Source: Clostridiales bacterium
GTDB lineage: Bacteria; Bacillota; Clostridia; UBA8921
Direction: 5' to 3'
Assembly (NCBI GenBank): GCA_003535395.1
Contig: DOHE01000337.1
Span: forward strand, 6,326 to 12,995
Length of the DNA: 6,670 nt
The translations under genes were made by a program, and so were the position numbers. The notes beneath the pieces were generated by a model. That model saw nothing but the letters and a program-made list of their open reading frames with translations, ran no database searches and was not told the DNA's origin. Positions 1 to 5,504 of the stretch are shown here, in pieces; the stretch's first letter is position 1; every line of letters starts with the position of its first letter.

Positions 1-45
1 AAGCCGACCCGCCAGGCAGACCGGCACCGCCAGGCAAGCCGGCAC
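1..45. repeat. GC-rich 18-bp tandem repeat, continuing off the left edge
   Basis: Two adjacent 18-bp units (10-27 and 28-45) differ at only two positions, and bases 1-9 resemble a further degenerate unit, so the array probably continues outside the window. Read on the minus strand, which is the transcript strand of the acyl-CoA synthetase ending at 65, each unit can fold into a small hairpin (43-29 and 25-11): arms GCCGG and CTGGC with one G-U pair and a 5-nt loop. No T-run follows inside the window, so a terminator role is not shown. A CAGC-type short repeat lies next to it at 52-64. It could be an intergenic palindromic repeat, or repetitive coding sequence of a neighbour that cannot be seen. 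Confidence 0.55.
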
Positions 46-64
46 GAAAGAACCAGCCAGCCAG

Positions 65-1780
65 CTACTTGTTCCCTTCCGCGTACCGCTTGATTTTCTT
101 CGTGGTGGTCTTTTCAAACTCCCGGTCCCGGATCACCAGTTCCTTGATGCGTTTGTAGCTCACCATGTTCTTGTTGATCTCCTTGATGTCCTTCCAGATC
201 ATGTCCCGGATCTGCTCAGAGGAGAGTTCCGCTCCGCCCGGCAGCTCCCTGATGGCATCCATATCCGGGACCACTTGGGCCGCCAGGGTGATGTCCTCCT
301 CATCCGGCAGGTCCTTTCCGATCACCATGCTCTCACTGATATAAGGGCTCTTGTTGAGCAGCATCTCGATCTCTTCCGGATATACGTTCTTGCCGTTCTT
401 GGTGATAATGACATTCTTCTTGCGCCCGGTGATATACAGGAACCCTTCCTTGTCAAAGCACCCCAGGTCGCCTGTGAGGAACAATCCGTCCTTGAACGCC
501 GCCTGGTTGGCTTCCTCATCCTCGTAATACCCCAGCATGATATTCTCGCCCCGGGCGATGATTTCGCCCACGCCTGCGTCATTGGGATCATCGATCCTGA
601 TCTCGCAGCAAGGGATGACCAGCCCGCAGGAAGCGTCCTTGTAATAGAATTCCCGGTTGACGGTGAGGATGGGGGAACACTCGGTGAGCCCGTACCCCTG
701 AATGGCCAGGATGCCCAGATCCTGCAGCCCTTTCATCACCACCGGATCCACCGCGGCCGCACCGCTGATCATCAGACGCAGCCGGCCTCCAAAGGTGTGG
801 TGGATCTCGGCAAACAGTTTCTTGCGCAGATCAATACCCAGTTTGCGCAGGAAGTTGCTGATTTTGAGGGCAATCCGAAGCTTCTTGTCCGCGCCTTTTT
901 TCCGGGCGGATTCCCAAATCTTCCGGTACATGTTTTCCAGCAGCAGCGGCACGCACAGCATCACGCTGGGCCGGGCCTCCGCCATGTTTTTTGCGATGTA
1001 TTTAAGGCCGTCGCAGAAGGCGACGGAAGATCCCTTGTATACAGTCAGCAGGAAACCGCAGGTGCATTCATAGGTATGGTGGATGGGCAGCACTGACAGC
1101 ATCACATCATCCGACCGCAACTCGAACATCCGGCTCACAGCATACAGATTGGAAGCGATGTTCCGGTGGGTCAGCATGGCTCCCTTGGATTTGCTGGTAT
1201 TAGCCGAAGTAAACAGGATAATGCGCATCTCATCCGGATCGATAACTGCATCGAGGAACTCCCTGTTCCCTTCAGCCAGCAGCGCACGGCCTTTTTCCAC
1301 CAGCCTGGAAAATGAAAGGATCTTTCCGTCATCCTCTTTGGCGTCCATATGGATCAGATAACGGACTCCATCGTTGCCCTGAACCGCCTCTGCAACTTTC
1401 TCCGCCAGCTTGCCGGAAAAGATCACGGCACTGGTGCGGGCCCGTTCCACCATGTTCCGGATCTCGTGGCTGGGGAGTTCCTTGTCCAGAGGTACGATGA
1501 TCCCGGTGCCGTTGACCACGCCCAGGTAGGAGACGGCCCATTCGAAACGGTGTTCTCCGATCAGGGCGATGCGGGTGTCTTTGAGGCCCAGGTCCACAAG
1601 GGCGGTACCCAGCGCATCCACATCCGCTTTCAGGGTTTTGTAAAGGATCGGTTGGTAGGAAGCATCCTGGCTGGCTTTGGCGTGAAATACAGGGCGATCG
1701 GCAAACAATTGGGCGCTTTCGTCCAGCATCTGCTTGAGGTCGCGGATGGGACGGGGTTCGAGCAGCGGATAATTCTTCAA
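65..1780 (-). CDS. Long-chain fatty acid--CoA ligase (AMP-binding, ANL superfamily)
   Basis: This adenylate-forming enzyme should activate a fatty acid with ATP to acyl-AMP and then transfer it to CoA, in the cytoplasm or at the membrane face. Numbered from the TTG at 1780 (571 residues), visible motifs are the P-loop region TSANTSKSKG (191-200), GYGLTECSPI (362-371), TGD (436-438), the hinge segment GRKKNVIITKNGKNVYPEE (452-470) and the C-terminal TKKIKR with the expected catalytic lysine at 562. The length suits the short bacterial long-chain subgroup. An in-frame ATG at 1801 would add seven residues; I prefer TTG because AAAGGGAG (1796-1789) lies 8 nt before it and, from memory, family members start at about KNYPL. 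The P-loop is odd: the usual TSGTTG core reads TSANTS. The gene has its own promoter and diverges from the URO-D-like gene. Exact chain-length preference is not readable. Confidence 0.9.
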   Translation of the reverse strand: MKNYPLLEPRPIRDLKQMLDESAQLFADRPVFHAKASQDASYQPILYKTLKADVDALGTALVDLGLKDTRIALIGEHRFEWAVSYLGVVNGTGIIVPLDKELPSHEIRNMVERARTSAVIFSGKLAEKVAEAVQGNDGVRYLIHMDAKEDDGKILSFSRLVEKGRALLAEGNREFLDAVIDPDEMRIILFTSANTSKSKGAMLTHRNIASNLYAVSRMFELRSDDVMLSVLPIHHTYECTCGFLLTVYKGSSVAFCDGLKYIAKNMAEARPSVMLCVPLLLENMYRKIWESARKKGADKKLRIALKISNFLRKLGIDLRKKLFAEIHHTFGGRLRLMISGAAAVDPVVMKGLQDLGILAIQGYGLTECSPILTVNREFYYKDASCGLVIPCCEIRIDDPNDAGVGEIIARGENIMLGYYEDEEANQAAFKDGLFLTGDLGCFDKEGFLYITGRKKNVIITKNGKNVYPEEIEMLLNKSPYISESMVIGKDLPDEEDITLAAQVVPDMDAIRELPGGAELSSEQIRDMIWKDIKEINKNMVSYKRIKELVIRDREFEKTTTKKIKRYAEGNK

Positions 1781-1788
1781 TTGTAACA

Positions 1789-1796
1789 CTCCCTTT
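1789..1796 (-). promoter_or_regulatory. Ribosome binding site AAAGGGAG selecting TTG start at 1780
   Basis: AAAGGGAG is followed by an 8-nt spacer and TTG. The competing ATG at 1801 has only AAAAGG upstream, and between that weak site and the ATG lies a GGCG/CGCC stem (1814-1811 with 1805-1802), making the downstream start more attractive. Confidence 0.55.
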
Positions 1797-1824
1797 ATCA
1801 TGGCGGATTTCGCCTTTTAATTTG

Positions 1825-1853
1825 ATTATAGAAGCGGAGCAGGGGGTACGCAA
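1825..1853 (-). promoter_or_regulatory. Sigma-A-type promoter of the acyl-CoA synthetase gene
   Basis: On the minus strand TTGCGT (1853-1848) is followed by a 17-bp spacer and a perfect TATAAT (1830-1825). Transcription would begin near 1818, giving a leader of roughly 38 nt to the TTG start at 1780. The -35 keeps only the TTG plus degenerate bases, and the same TTGCG form recurs in the araC promoter of this window. Confidence 0.65.
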
Positions 1854-1911
1854 GGACAGCCGGTGATTCTCGACTGCAAGGTCAAACGCGGCAGAAGGAA
1901 CTGATATTATC

Positions 1912-1939
1912 CAAAAAGTCATTTTCAGCAACCTTTTTG
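1912..1939. promoter_or_regulatory. Dyad CAAAAAG-N14-CTTTTTG, candidate operator
   Basis: A perfect 7-bp inverted repeat (1912-1918 and 1933-1939) is separated by 14 bp, so its half-sites are 21 bp apart, two helical turns on the same DNA face. It sits in the divergent region between the acyl-CoA synthetase promoter and the URO-D-like gene. A dimeric regulator site is a fair guess; the A/T-run arms make chance occurrence easier, and a stem with a 14-nt loop in RNA is less likely. No convincing plus-strand promoter was found in 1860-2000; TATTAT at 1905-1910 lacks a matching -35. Confidence 0.3.
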
Positions 1940-1978
1940 CCTGTTTTGGGTGTTCATCTGCGAAAGACCGCGTGGTAG

Positions 1979-1996
1979 CATTGAAAGGGATCAATG
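1979..1996 (+). promoter_or_regulatory. Leader hairpin CATTGA-N6-TCAATG just before the URO-D-like gene RBS
   Basis: A perfect 6-bp stem (1979-1984 with 1991-1996) closes a loop reading AAGGGA, itself Shine-Dalgarno-like. The real start at TTG 2013 is served by the purine run 1997-2008. AAAGGGA with the ATG at 1994 could also start a 13-codon frame (1994-2035) overlapping the gene start in another frame, which would compete with or couple to translation. Only the inverted repeat is directly seen; any regulatory role is inferred. Confidence 0.3.
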
Positions 1997-2012
1997 AAGA
2001 GGGGGGAGCACC

Positions 2013-3248
2013 TTGGAAAGACAGGAAGAATTTAAGATCGTGCGGGAACTGGCAAAACAGGTGGCAGAAATCGCAGCCCTGCCCTGCCACGCGGAAACCA
2101 AACGGCTGTGGAAGGCGTTAAATGCCTTGAAACCGGAAAGACCCATGGTATATATCGACCAGATCTGCTGGAACGAGATGGATGTAGACGGGGAGCTCAA
2201 ACTCCGGTGTACCGATTCTTTCCTGCGAGGGTTGGAATCCGGCCTGCGCATGACTCTGTACCGCTGGAAACATTTGCCGGCGGATATGGTGGTGGAGGAT
2301 TTTATCCGGTTGCCCCGGGCCGTCAGCGGGATGCATTTCGGCATCCGGCCAAAACAGGATATCGCCCGGCAGGAGGGGGCATCCATCGCAGGACACCGGT
2401 ATTATGACCAGCTGACCCGGGAAGAGGACCTGGAAAAAATCCAGTTTCCCGTGATCCAGGAGGACAGACAGGCGACAGCAGACCGGGAAGCCATGGCGCA
2501 GGAAGTCCTGGACGGGATCCTCGGGGTCCGGATGCAGGGGCCGGTGCCCCAGCTGGCTCCCTGGGACCGGCTGGCAGAGTGGAAAAGCCCGGAAGGGATC
2601 CTGTATGACCCGGCAGACCGGCCGGAATTCATCCATCAGATCATGACCCGTTTCATGAAAGCATACCACCTCATGCTGGATCAACTGGAGGAGCAGGGCC
2701 TGCTGCCCGGGGAGCAGGATACGATCCACTGCTCCGGCGCCTTTACCGATGCGCTTCCGGCACCGGGGTATGACCCGAAAAAAGTCCGGGCAAAAGATCT
2801 TTGGACCAGCGGGATGGCTCAGATCTTTTCCACCGTTTCACCTGCCATGCACGATGAATTTGAGATCGAATATGCCATTCCGTTTTACAAGCGGTTCGGA
2901 CAGGTGTATTATGGATGCTGTGAGCCGCTGGACACCAAGGTGGACATCGTGCGCCGCATCCCCAATGTGCGCAAGATCTCCATGAGCCCCTGGGTGGATG
3001 TGGAGAGGGGAGCCGCTAATATCGGGAAGGATCTGGTATTTTCCAGGAAGCCCAGTCCGGCATTTCTGGCCGTCTCCTCCTTTGATGCAGCGCCCGTGGA
3101 GGAGGACCTGCGTGCCACCCGGGAAGCCTGCCGGCGGAACGGGACACCGCTGGAGTTCATCCTCAAGGACATCAGCACCGTAAAGTTCGAGCCAAGGCGG
3201 CTCTGGCAATGGGCGGAAACGGCCATGAAGGTGGCGCTGGAAGGCTGA
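2013..3248 (+). CDS. URO-D superfamily protein (uroporphyrinogen decarboxylase-like, methyltransferase-related)
   Basis: A 411-residue protein starting at TTG 2013 behind a GA-rich Shine-Dalgarno run ending at 2008; the first in-frame ATG is at codon 45, so TTG is the only reasonable start. I recognise the URO-D/methyl-transfer fold group mainly from the C-terminal half: residues 280-308 ([17 protein letters not shown], then [11 protein letters not shown]), 315-328 ([15 protein letters not shown]) and 346-353 (KPSPAFLA). The RQAGR motif of true haem-pathway UroD near the N terminus is absent. His239-Cys240 and Cys302-Cys303 could form a zinc site like that of MtaA/MtbA corrinoid methyltransferases, but the spacing is not an exact match. 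No corrinoid protein lies nearby. Such proteins are common in Clostridia as uncharacterised URO-D homologues. It leads a possible operon with the CXXC and ferredoxin genes, 53 bp upstream of the former. Substrate unknown. Confidence 0.8.
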   Translation: MERQEEFKIVRELAKQVAEIAALPCHAETKRLWKALNALKPERPMVYIDQICWNEMDVDGELKLRCTDSFLRGLESGLRMTLYRWKHLPADMVVEDFIRLPRAVSGMHFGIRPKQDIARQEGASIAGHRYYDQLTREEDLEKIQFPVIQEDRQATADREAMAQEVLDGILGVRMQGPVPQLAPWDRLAEWKSPEGILYDPADRPEFIHQIMTRFMKAYHLMLDQLEEQGLLPGEQDTIHCSGAFTDALPAPGYDPKKVRAKDLWTSGMAQIFSTVSPAMHDEFEIEYAIPFYKRFGQVYYGCCEPLDTKVDIVRRIPNVRKISMSPWVDVERGAANIGKDLVFSRKPSPAFLAVSSFDAAPVEEDLRATREACRRNGTPLEFILKDISTVKFEPRRLWQWAETAMKVALEG

Positions 3249-3301
3249 AGCATGGCGGAATCAATCGCATCCGCAGACAATCGGCAGAAAAGGATCATCC
3301 C

Positions 3302-3460
3302 ATGCAGCAGTCAAGCAGGAAAAACAATCGAAAATGGATCTTTTTCATCGCCCTGGGACTGTCTCTGGCCGCGTTCGCGGCAGGCCTGCTTCGGGGCGAG
3401 GCGGGTATCGTGTTTCGTAAAGCCGCCCTGGTCTGCCTGGAGTGCATTGGGATCGGCTGA
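3302..3460 (+). CDS. CD1871A family CXXC motif-containing small membrane protein
   Basis: This 52-residue protein has a basic N terminus (RKNNRK, 6-11), one transmembrane helix (about 12-30) and an exposed C-terminal tail ending CLECIGIG, with the CXXC at Cys45-Cys48 at the very end of the chain. That tail with [10 protein letters not shown] before it matches what I know of the CD1871A family, named after a Clostridioides difficile protein. AGGA followed by 7 nt precedes the ATG. Positively charged residues precede the helix, so the CXXC end would be predicted outside the cytoplasm. It stands 88 bp before the membrane ferredoxin gene, its usual neighbour. Function is not established; redox relay, metal binding or a structural subunit are all possible. 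The CXXC lacks the following His of a c-type haem site. An overlapping open frame starting at 3252 is a shadow. Confidence 0.85.
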   Translation: MQQSSRKNNRKWIFFIALGLSLAAFAAGLLRGEAGIVFRKAALVCLECIGIG

Positions 3461-3497
3461 CGGGACCGATTCGCAGGACCGGTTGAGGGTTTGCTGG

Positions 3498-3517
3498 CTG
3501 GAGCCTGCCGGCTCCGG
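3498..3517 (+). promoter_or_regulatory. Intercistronic GC-rich hairpin between the CXXC and ferredoxin genes
   Basis: CTGGAGCC and GGCTCCGG pair (one G-U) around a TGCC tetraloop, giving an 8-bp stem 37 nt after the CXXC stop codon. No U-run follows, so it is not a classical intrinsic terminator. It may stabilise or process the message and set different expression of the two genes. The stem is seen; its role is inferred. Confidence 0.45.
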
Positions 3518-3548
3518 ACGGGATCATTGAAAGAGGAGTGAAGGCAGT

Positions 3549-4457
3549 ATGGCCGCAACGGGCAGGGTGAAACGCTGGCAGGCCCAGGTGGCCTCCGCAG
3601 CGCTGCATAATGCCTATATCCCGGGATTCCTGAAAGGAACCCTCTATCAGGGAGACCTTAAGCACCTCTGTGTCCCGGGATTCAACTGCTACTCCTGCCC
3701 AGGAGCGGTGGGTGCATGCCCCATCGGTGCGCTGCAGGCGGTGGCCGGATCTCCCGGCGCGCGGATTTCCCTGTATGTGCTGGGATTTCTCGGGATCTTG
3801 GGGGCGCTGGCCGGCCGGTGGATCTGCGGATGGATCTGCCCCTTCGGTGCACTGCAGGATCTGCTGTACCGCATCCGGGTCAGGAAACCCGGAAAAGCGC
3901 TAAAATTCTTCCGCACCGCCCGCTGGACCAAGTATGTGCTGCTGGCGTCTGCGGTACTGCTGCTTCCAGCCTGGATCGCGCAGACCACCGGCCTCAGCAT
4001 CCCTGTTTACTGCAAATACATCTGCCCGGCAGGCACCCTGGAGGGAGGGATCCCGCTTACCCTGGCAGACCCGGCGCTCCGGTCCGCTGTCGGGCCTCTC
4101 TTTTCCTGGAAAATGCTTCTGCTCCTCATCACCGTGGGGGCTTCCATTCTGTTTTCCCGCCCTTTCTGCAAGGTTGGCTGTCCTCTGGGCGCCTTTTATT
4201 CCCTGTTCAACCGTGTCAGTCCTGTCGGACTGACTTATGACAGCAGCCGTTGCAGGCGCTGCGGCGTCTGCGTCCGCCGCTGCGGCATGGGAGTAGATCC
4301 CCGCCGGGACCCGGATCACCTGGAATGCATCCGCTGCGGTGAATGCGCCAGGGCCTGCCCCGGCAAAGCCCTGCACCTGGGCATCCGCAGGGGTGGAACG
4401 GGCGTCCGGTGTACCGGATGCAAAGAGGCTGCGCCGGTGCAGCCACCGCATCAGTAA
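3549..4457 (+). CDS. NapH-like membrane 4Fe-4S ferredoxin protein
   Basis: A 302-residue polytopic iron-sulfur protein of the NapH/MauN/CcoG-related type, expected to pass electrons at the membrane. Cysteines: Cys41, Cys47, Cys50 and Cys57 (CVPGFNCYSCPG then GACPIGALQ); CGWICPFG (93-100); CKYICPAG (155-162); CKVGCPLG (207-214). A soluble domain follows with two four-cysteine motifs, Cys235/238/241/245 and Cys260/263/266/270. Likely membrane spans are about 73-92, 128-147 and 185-203; residues 10-35 may be a fourth, weak one. A further CXXC (Cys288-Cys291) lies in the C-terminal tail. Cluster I's last cysteine is followed by Gly, not the usual Pro. ATG 3549 follows GAGGAG by 10 nt. Paired with the upstream CXXC gene, as elsewhere in Clostridia. 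Donor, acceptor and pathway are unknown; NapH proper passes quinol electrons to periplasmic nitrate reductase, but no nap gene is present here. Confidence 0.88.
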   Translation: MAATGRVKRWQAQVASAALHNAYIPGFLKGTLYQGDLKHLCVPGFNCYSCPGAVGACPIGALQAVAGSPGARISLYVLGFLGILGALAGRWICGWICPFGALQDLLYRIRVRKPGKALKFFRTARWTKYVLLASAVLLLPAWIAQTTGLSIPVYCKYICPAGTLEGGIPLTLADPALRSAVGPLFSWKMLLLLITVGASILFSRPFCKVGCPLGAFYSLFNRVSPVGLTYDSSRCRRCGVCVRRCGMGVDPRRDPDHLECIRCGECARACPGKALHLGIRRGGTGVRCTGCKEAAPVQPPHQ

Positions 4458-4488
4458 AGGAGCTGCATGGAGATAGAGAAGCGCGCCT

Positions 4489-4505
4489 GAGCCGGGTTCC
4501 GGTTT
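4489..4505. terminator. Weak hairpin between convergent genes, doubtful terminator
   Basis: GAGCCGG and CCGGTTT can pair around GTT (core CCGG/CCGG plus A-U and G-U pairs), lying 31 bp after the ferredoxin stop and 18 bp from the araC stop. The convergent gap is only 65 bp, so some terminator is expected here, but no proper U-run follows the stem on either strand. Confidence 0.25.
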
Positions 4506-4522
4506 CGAATTGCCCTATGATT

Positions 4523-5365
4523 TCATCGCAGCTGATGCGCCCGGAAATCCGCTGGGCTCATCCCTTCCGCTCTCCGGAAAATCATACAGAAATAGCTTGT
4601 ATCCCGGTAGCCTACCTGCAAAGCCACATCCCGGATGCGGACTTCCGGATCGCCGGCCAGCAGGGATTTTGCCATATGGATCCGGTATTTGACCAGGTAA
4701 GCCAGGGGCCCCATCCGAAAAACCCGGTTGAAAATGCGGCATAAATACTGGGTGGAGACGCCGATCACAGAAGCCATTTCTTCCACCGAAACATCCCTTG
4801 GATAATTCACTTCAATATATTCCACCACCGGCTGGACCTTGTCCTCCGCCGGCAGGTGGGCCCGGCTGCTGGTATCATACACCATGAATTTCAGCTGGAC
4901 CAGGAAGGTATAAAGCAGCGCGGAGCAGTCGTATGCTCTCTGGATGCTCCGGCTCCGTGCGGCAGTGCAGATATTTTCCAGGAGCTGGTTCATCACCGGC
5001 ATGCTGCGGATATTATACACCTGGCTGGATTCGAATCCCTGGCCGCGCAGCAGTCCGGTGCATCCGCTGCCCCCGAAGGTGATCCACCGGGTGCTCCAGG
5101 GGGTTTCCAGGGGTTTGTACATATGGGAGATCCCCGGAAAAAAAAGGCAGCCCGTATTTTCCGACAGAACGAATGTGCGCTCCTCCAGGAGCAGAAGGCC
5201 TTTTCCCCGGGTGGTATACAGCCATTGAAAGCCAGGAAGCGTACTGTTCTTTCTGATCCGGTCTACCTGCCTCTGATGCTGCGCACCGCCTGCCATATCG
5301 ATATAATAAGGCAGATTCTGCGCATCCAGCAGCAGCAGTGAATTATTTTCATCCAAGATCACCAT
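4523..5365 (-). CDS. AraC family transcriptional regulator
   Basis: A 280-residue regulator with an N-terminal cupin-like ligand domain (about residues 15-100; WLYTTRGKG, then GCLFFPGISHMYKP and WITFGG) and a C-terminal AraC/XylS double helix-turn-helix: first unit about 191-216 (DVSVEEMASVIGVSTQYL onwards), linker YRIHMAKSLL (227-236), second unit about 244-275 (IRDVALQVGYRDTSYF, then FRRAEGMSPADFR). This order is typical of sugar-responsive activators. I chose ATG 5365 over the in-frame GTG at 5374 because GGTGATCC precedes it at good spacing and the predicted transcription start (about 5376) would leave GTG almost leaderless. It is divergent from the Gfo/Idh and aldo/keto reductase genes, which it probably controls; an inverted-repeat site overlaps its own -10, suggesting autoregulation. 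Its ligand is unknown, perhaps a sugar or sugar acid. It converges with the ferredoxin gene. Confidence 0.93.
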   Translation of the reverse strand: MVILDENNSLLLLDAQNLPYYIDMAGGAQHQRQVDRIRKNSTLPGFQWLYTTRGKGLLLLEERTFVLSENTGCLFFPGISHMYKPLETPWSTRWITFGGSGCTGLLRGQGFESSQVYNIRSMPVMNQLLENICTAARSRSIQRAYDCSALLYTFLVQLKFMVYDTSSRAHLPAEDKVQPVVEYIEVNYPRDVSVEEMASVIGVSTQYLCRIFNRVFRMGPLAYLVKYRIHMAKSLLAGDPEVRIRDVALQVGYRDTSYFCMIFRRAEGMSPADFRAHQLR

Positions 5366-5367
5366 CA

Positions 5368-5375
5368 GGATCACC
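5368..5375 (-). promoter_or_regulatory. Non-canonical RBS GGTGATCC for the araC-type gene
   Basis: GGTGATCC is perfectly complementary to the 16S 3'-terminal region GGATCACC, just beside the usual CCTCC core, and lies 2 nt before ATG 5365, equivalent to about 8 nt spacing if aligned to the core. No standard GGAGG is present. GGTGATC is repeated 12 bp downstream (5363-5357), inside the gene. Confidence 0.4.
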
Positions 5376-5382
5376 CGGTGAA

Positions 5383-5411
5383 ATTATACCTTCAGCGCAT
5401 GCTCTGCGCAA
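5383..5411 (-). promoter_or_regulatory. Sigma-A-type promoter of the araC-type regulator
   Basis: TTGCGC (5411-5406), a 17-bp spacer and a perfect TATAAT (5388-5383) point towards the regulator. The expected start is near 5376, so the leader is only about 11 nt. A GCGCA-N5-TGCGC dyad (5395-5399, 5405-5409) overlaps the -35 and spacer, and the CTGAAGGTAT site overlaps the -10, both suited to repression. Confidence 0.7.
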
Positions 5412-5504
5412 GCCTGAGCTTCCGAGCCTCTGGTTTCGATTTACCATATCTGTTTAAATATTTCTGATTTACGTCATGTCCCGCTGCAAATAGACTGAAG
5501 GTAT
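5386..5504. promoter_or_regulatory. Paired CTGAAGGTAT sites as inverted repeat flanking the divergent region
   Basis: ATACCTTCAG (5386-5395) and CTGAAGGTAT (5495-5504) are perfect 10-bp inverted copies separated by 99 bp. Each copy has the same orientation relative to its own downstream gene: one overlaps the araC -10, the other ends 8 bp before the oxidoreductase Shine-Dalgarno. This fits two operator sites for one regulator, probably the divergent AraC protein, perhaps joined by looping. The AT-rich middle (about 5430-5475) likely contains the plus-strand promoter, which I could not assign with confidence. Confidence 0.5.

Noticed and set aside
275..1096. Long plus-strand open frame opposite the acyl-CoA synthetase
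   Set aside because: It is antisense to clear AMP-binding motifs, has no recognisable domain, and long antisense frames are expected in GC-rich coding DNA.
1329..2090. Minus-strand frame overlapping the start of the acyl-CoA synthetase and of the URO-D-like gene
   Set aside because: It runs in another frame across two supported genes and a promoter region, with a low-complexity, domain-free translation.
2013..3248. Assignment as hemE
   Set aside because: The RQAGR signature is missing, the protein is longer than HemE, and no haem genes adjoin.
3255..3274. GCGGA/TCCGC inverted repeat after the URO-D-like stop as a terminator
   Set aside because: Only five base pairs with a ten-base loop and no U-run, so it does not separate the URO-D-like gene from the CXXC gene.
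3252..3530. Open frame from ATG 3252 over the CXXC gene
   Set aside because: It conflicts with the well-supported 52-residue CXXC protein in another frame, lacks a good RBS, and its translation resembles no family.
3900..4451. Minus-strand frame opposite the ferredoxin gene
   Set aside because: It is antisense to the cysteine motifs of the ferredoxin and its alanine-rich translation looks like a GC shadow.
3549..4457. Assignment of the ferredoxin gene as true napH
   Set aside because: The N-terminal four-cysteine block and absence of nap genes distinguish it from nitrate-reductase NapH; only general NapH-like similarity is claimed.
4468..4491. Seven-codon reading frame after AAAGGAG, downstream of the ferredoxin gene
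   Set aside because: The spacing to ATG is only 4 nt and the peptide too short to support; AAAGGAG by itself in a GC-rich gap is not evidence of a gene.
4343..4744. Plus-strand frame bridging the ferredoxin 3' end and the araC 3' end
   Set aside because: It overlaps two convergent real genes in the wrong frame and has no RBS-linked start.
5440..5468. TTTACC-N17-TCTGAT as promoter of the Gfo/Idh gene
   Set aside because: Four of six matches in each box within an AT-rich stretch; other alignments are about as good, so no promoter was annotated.
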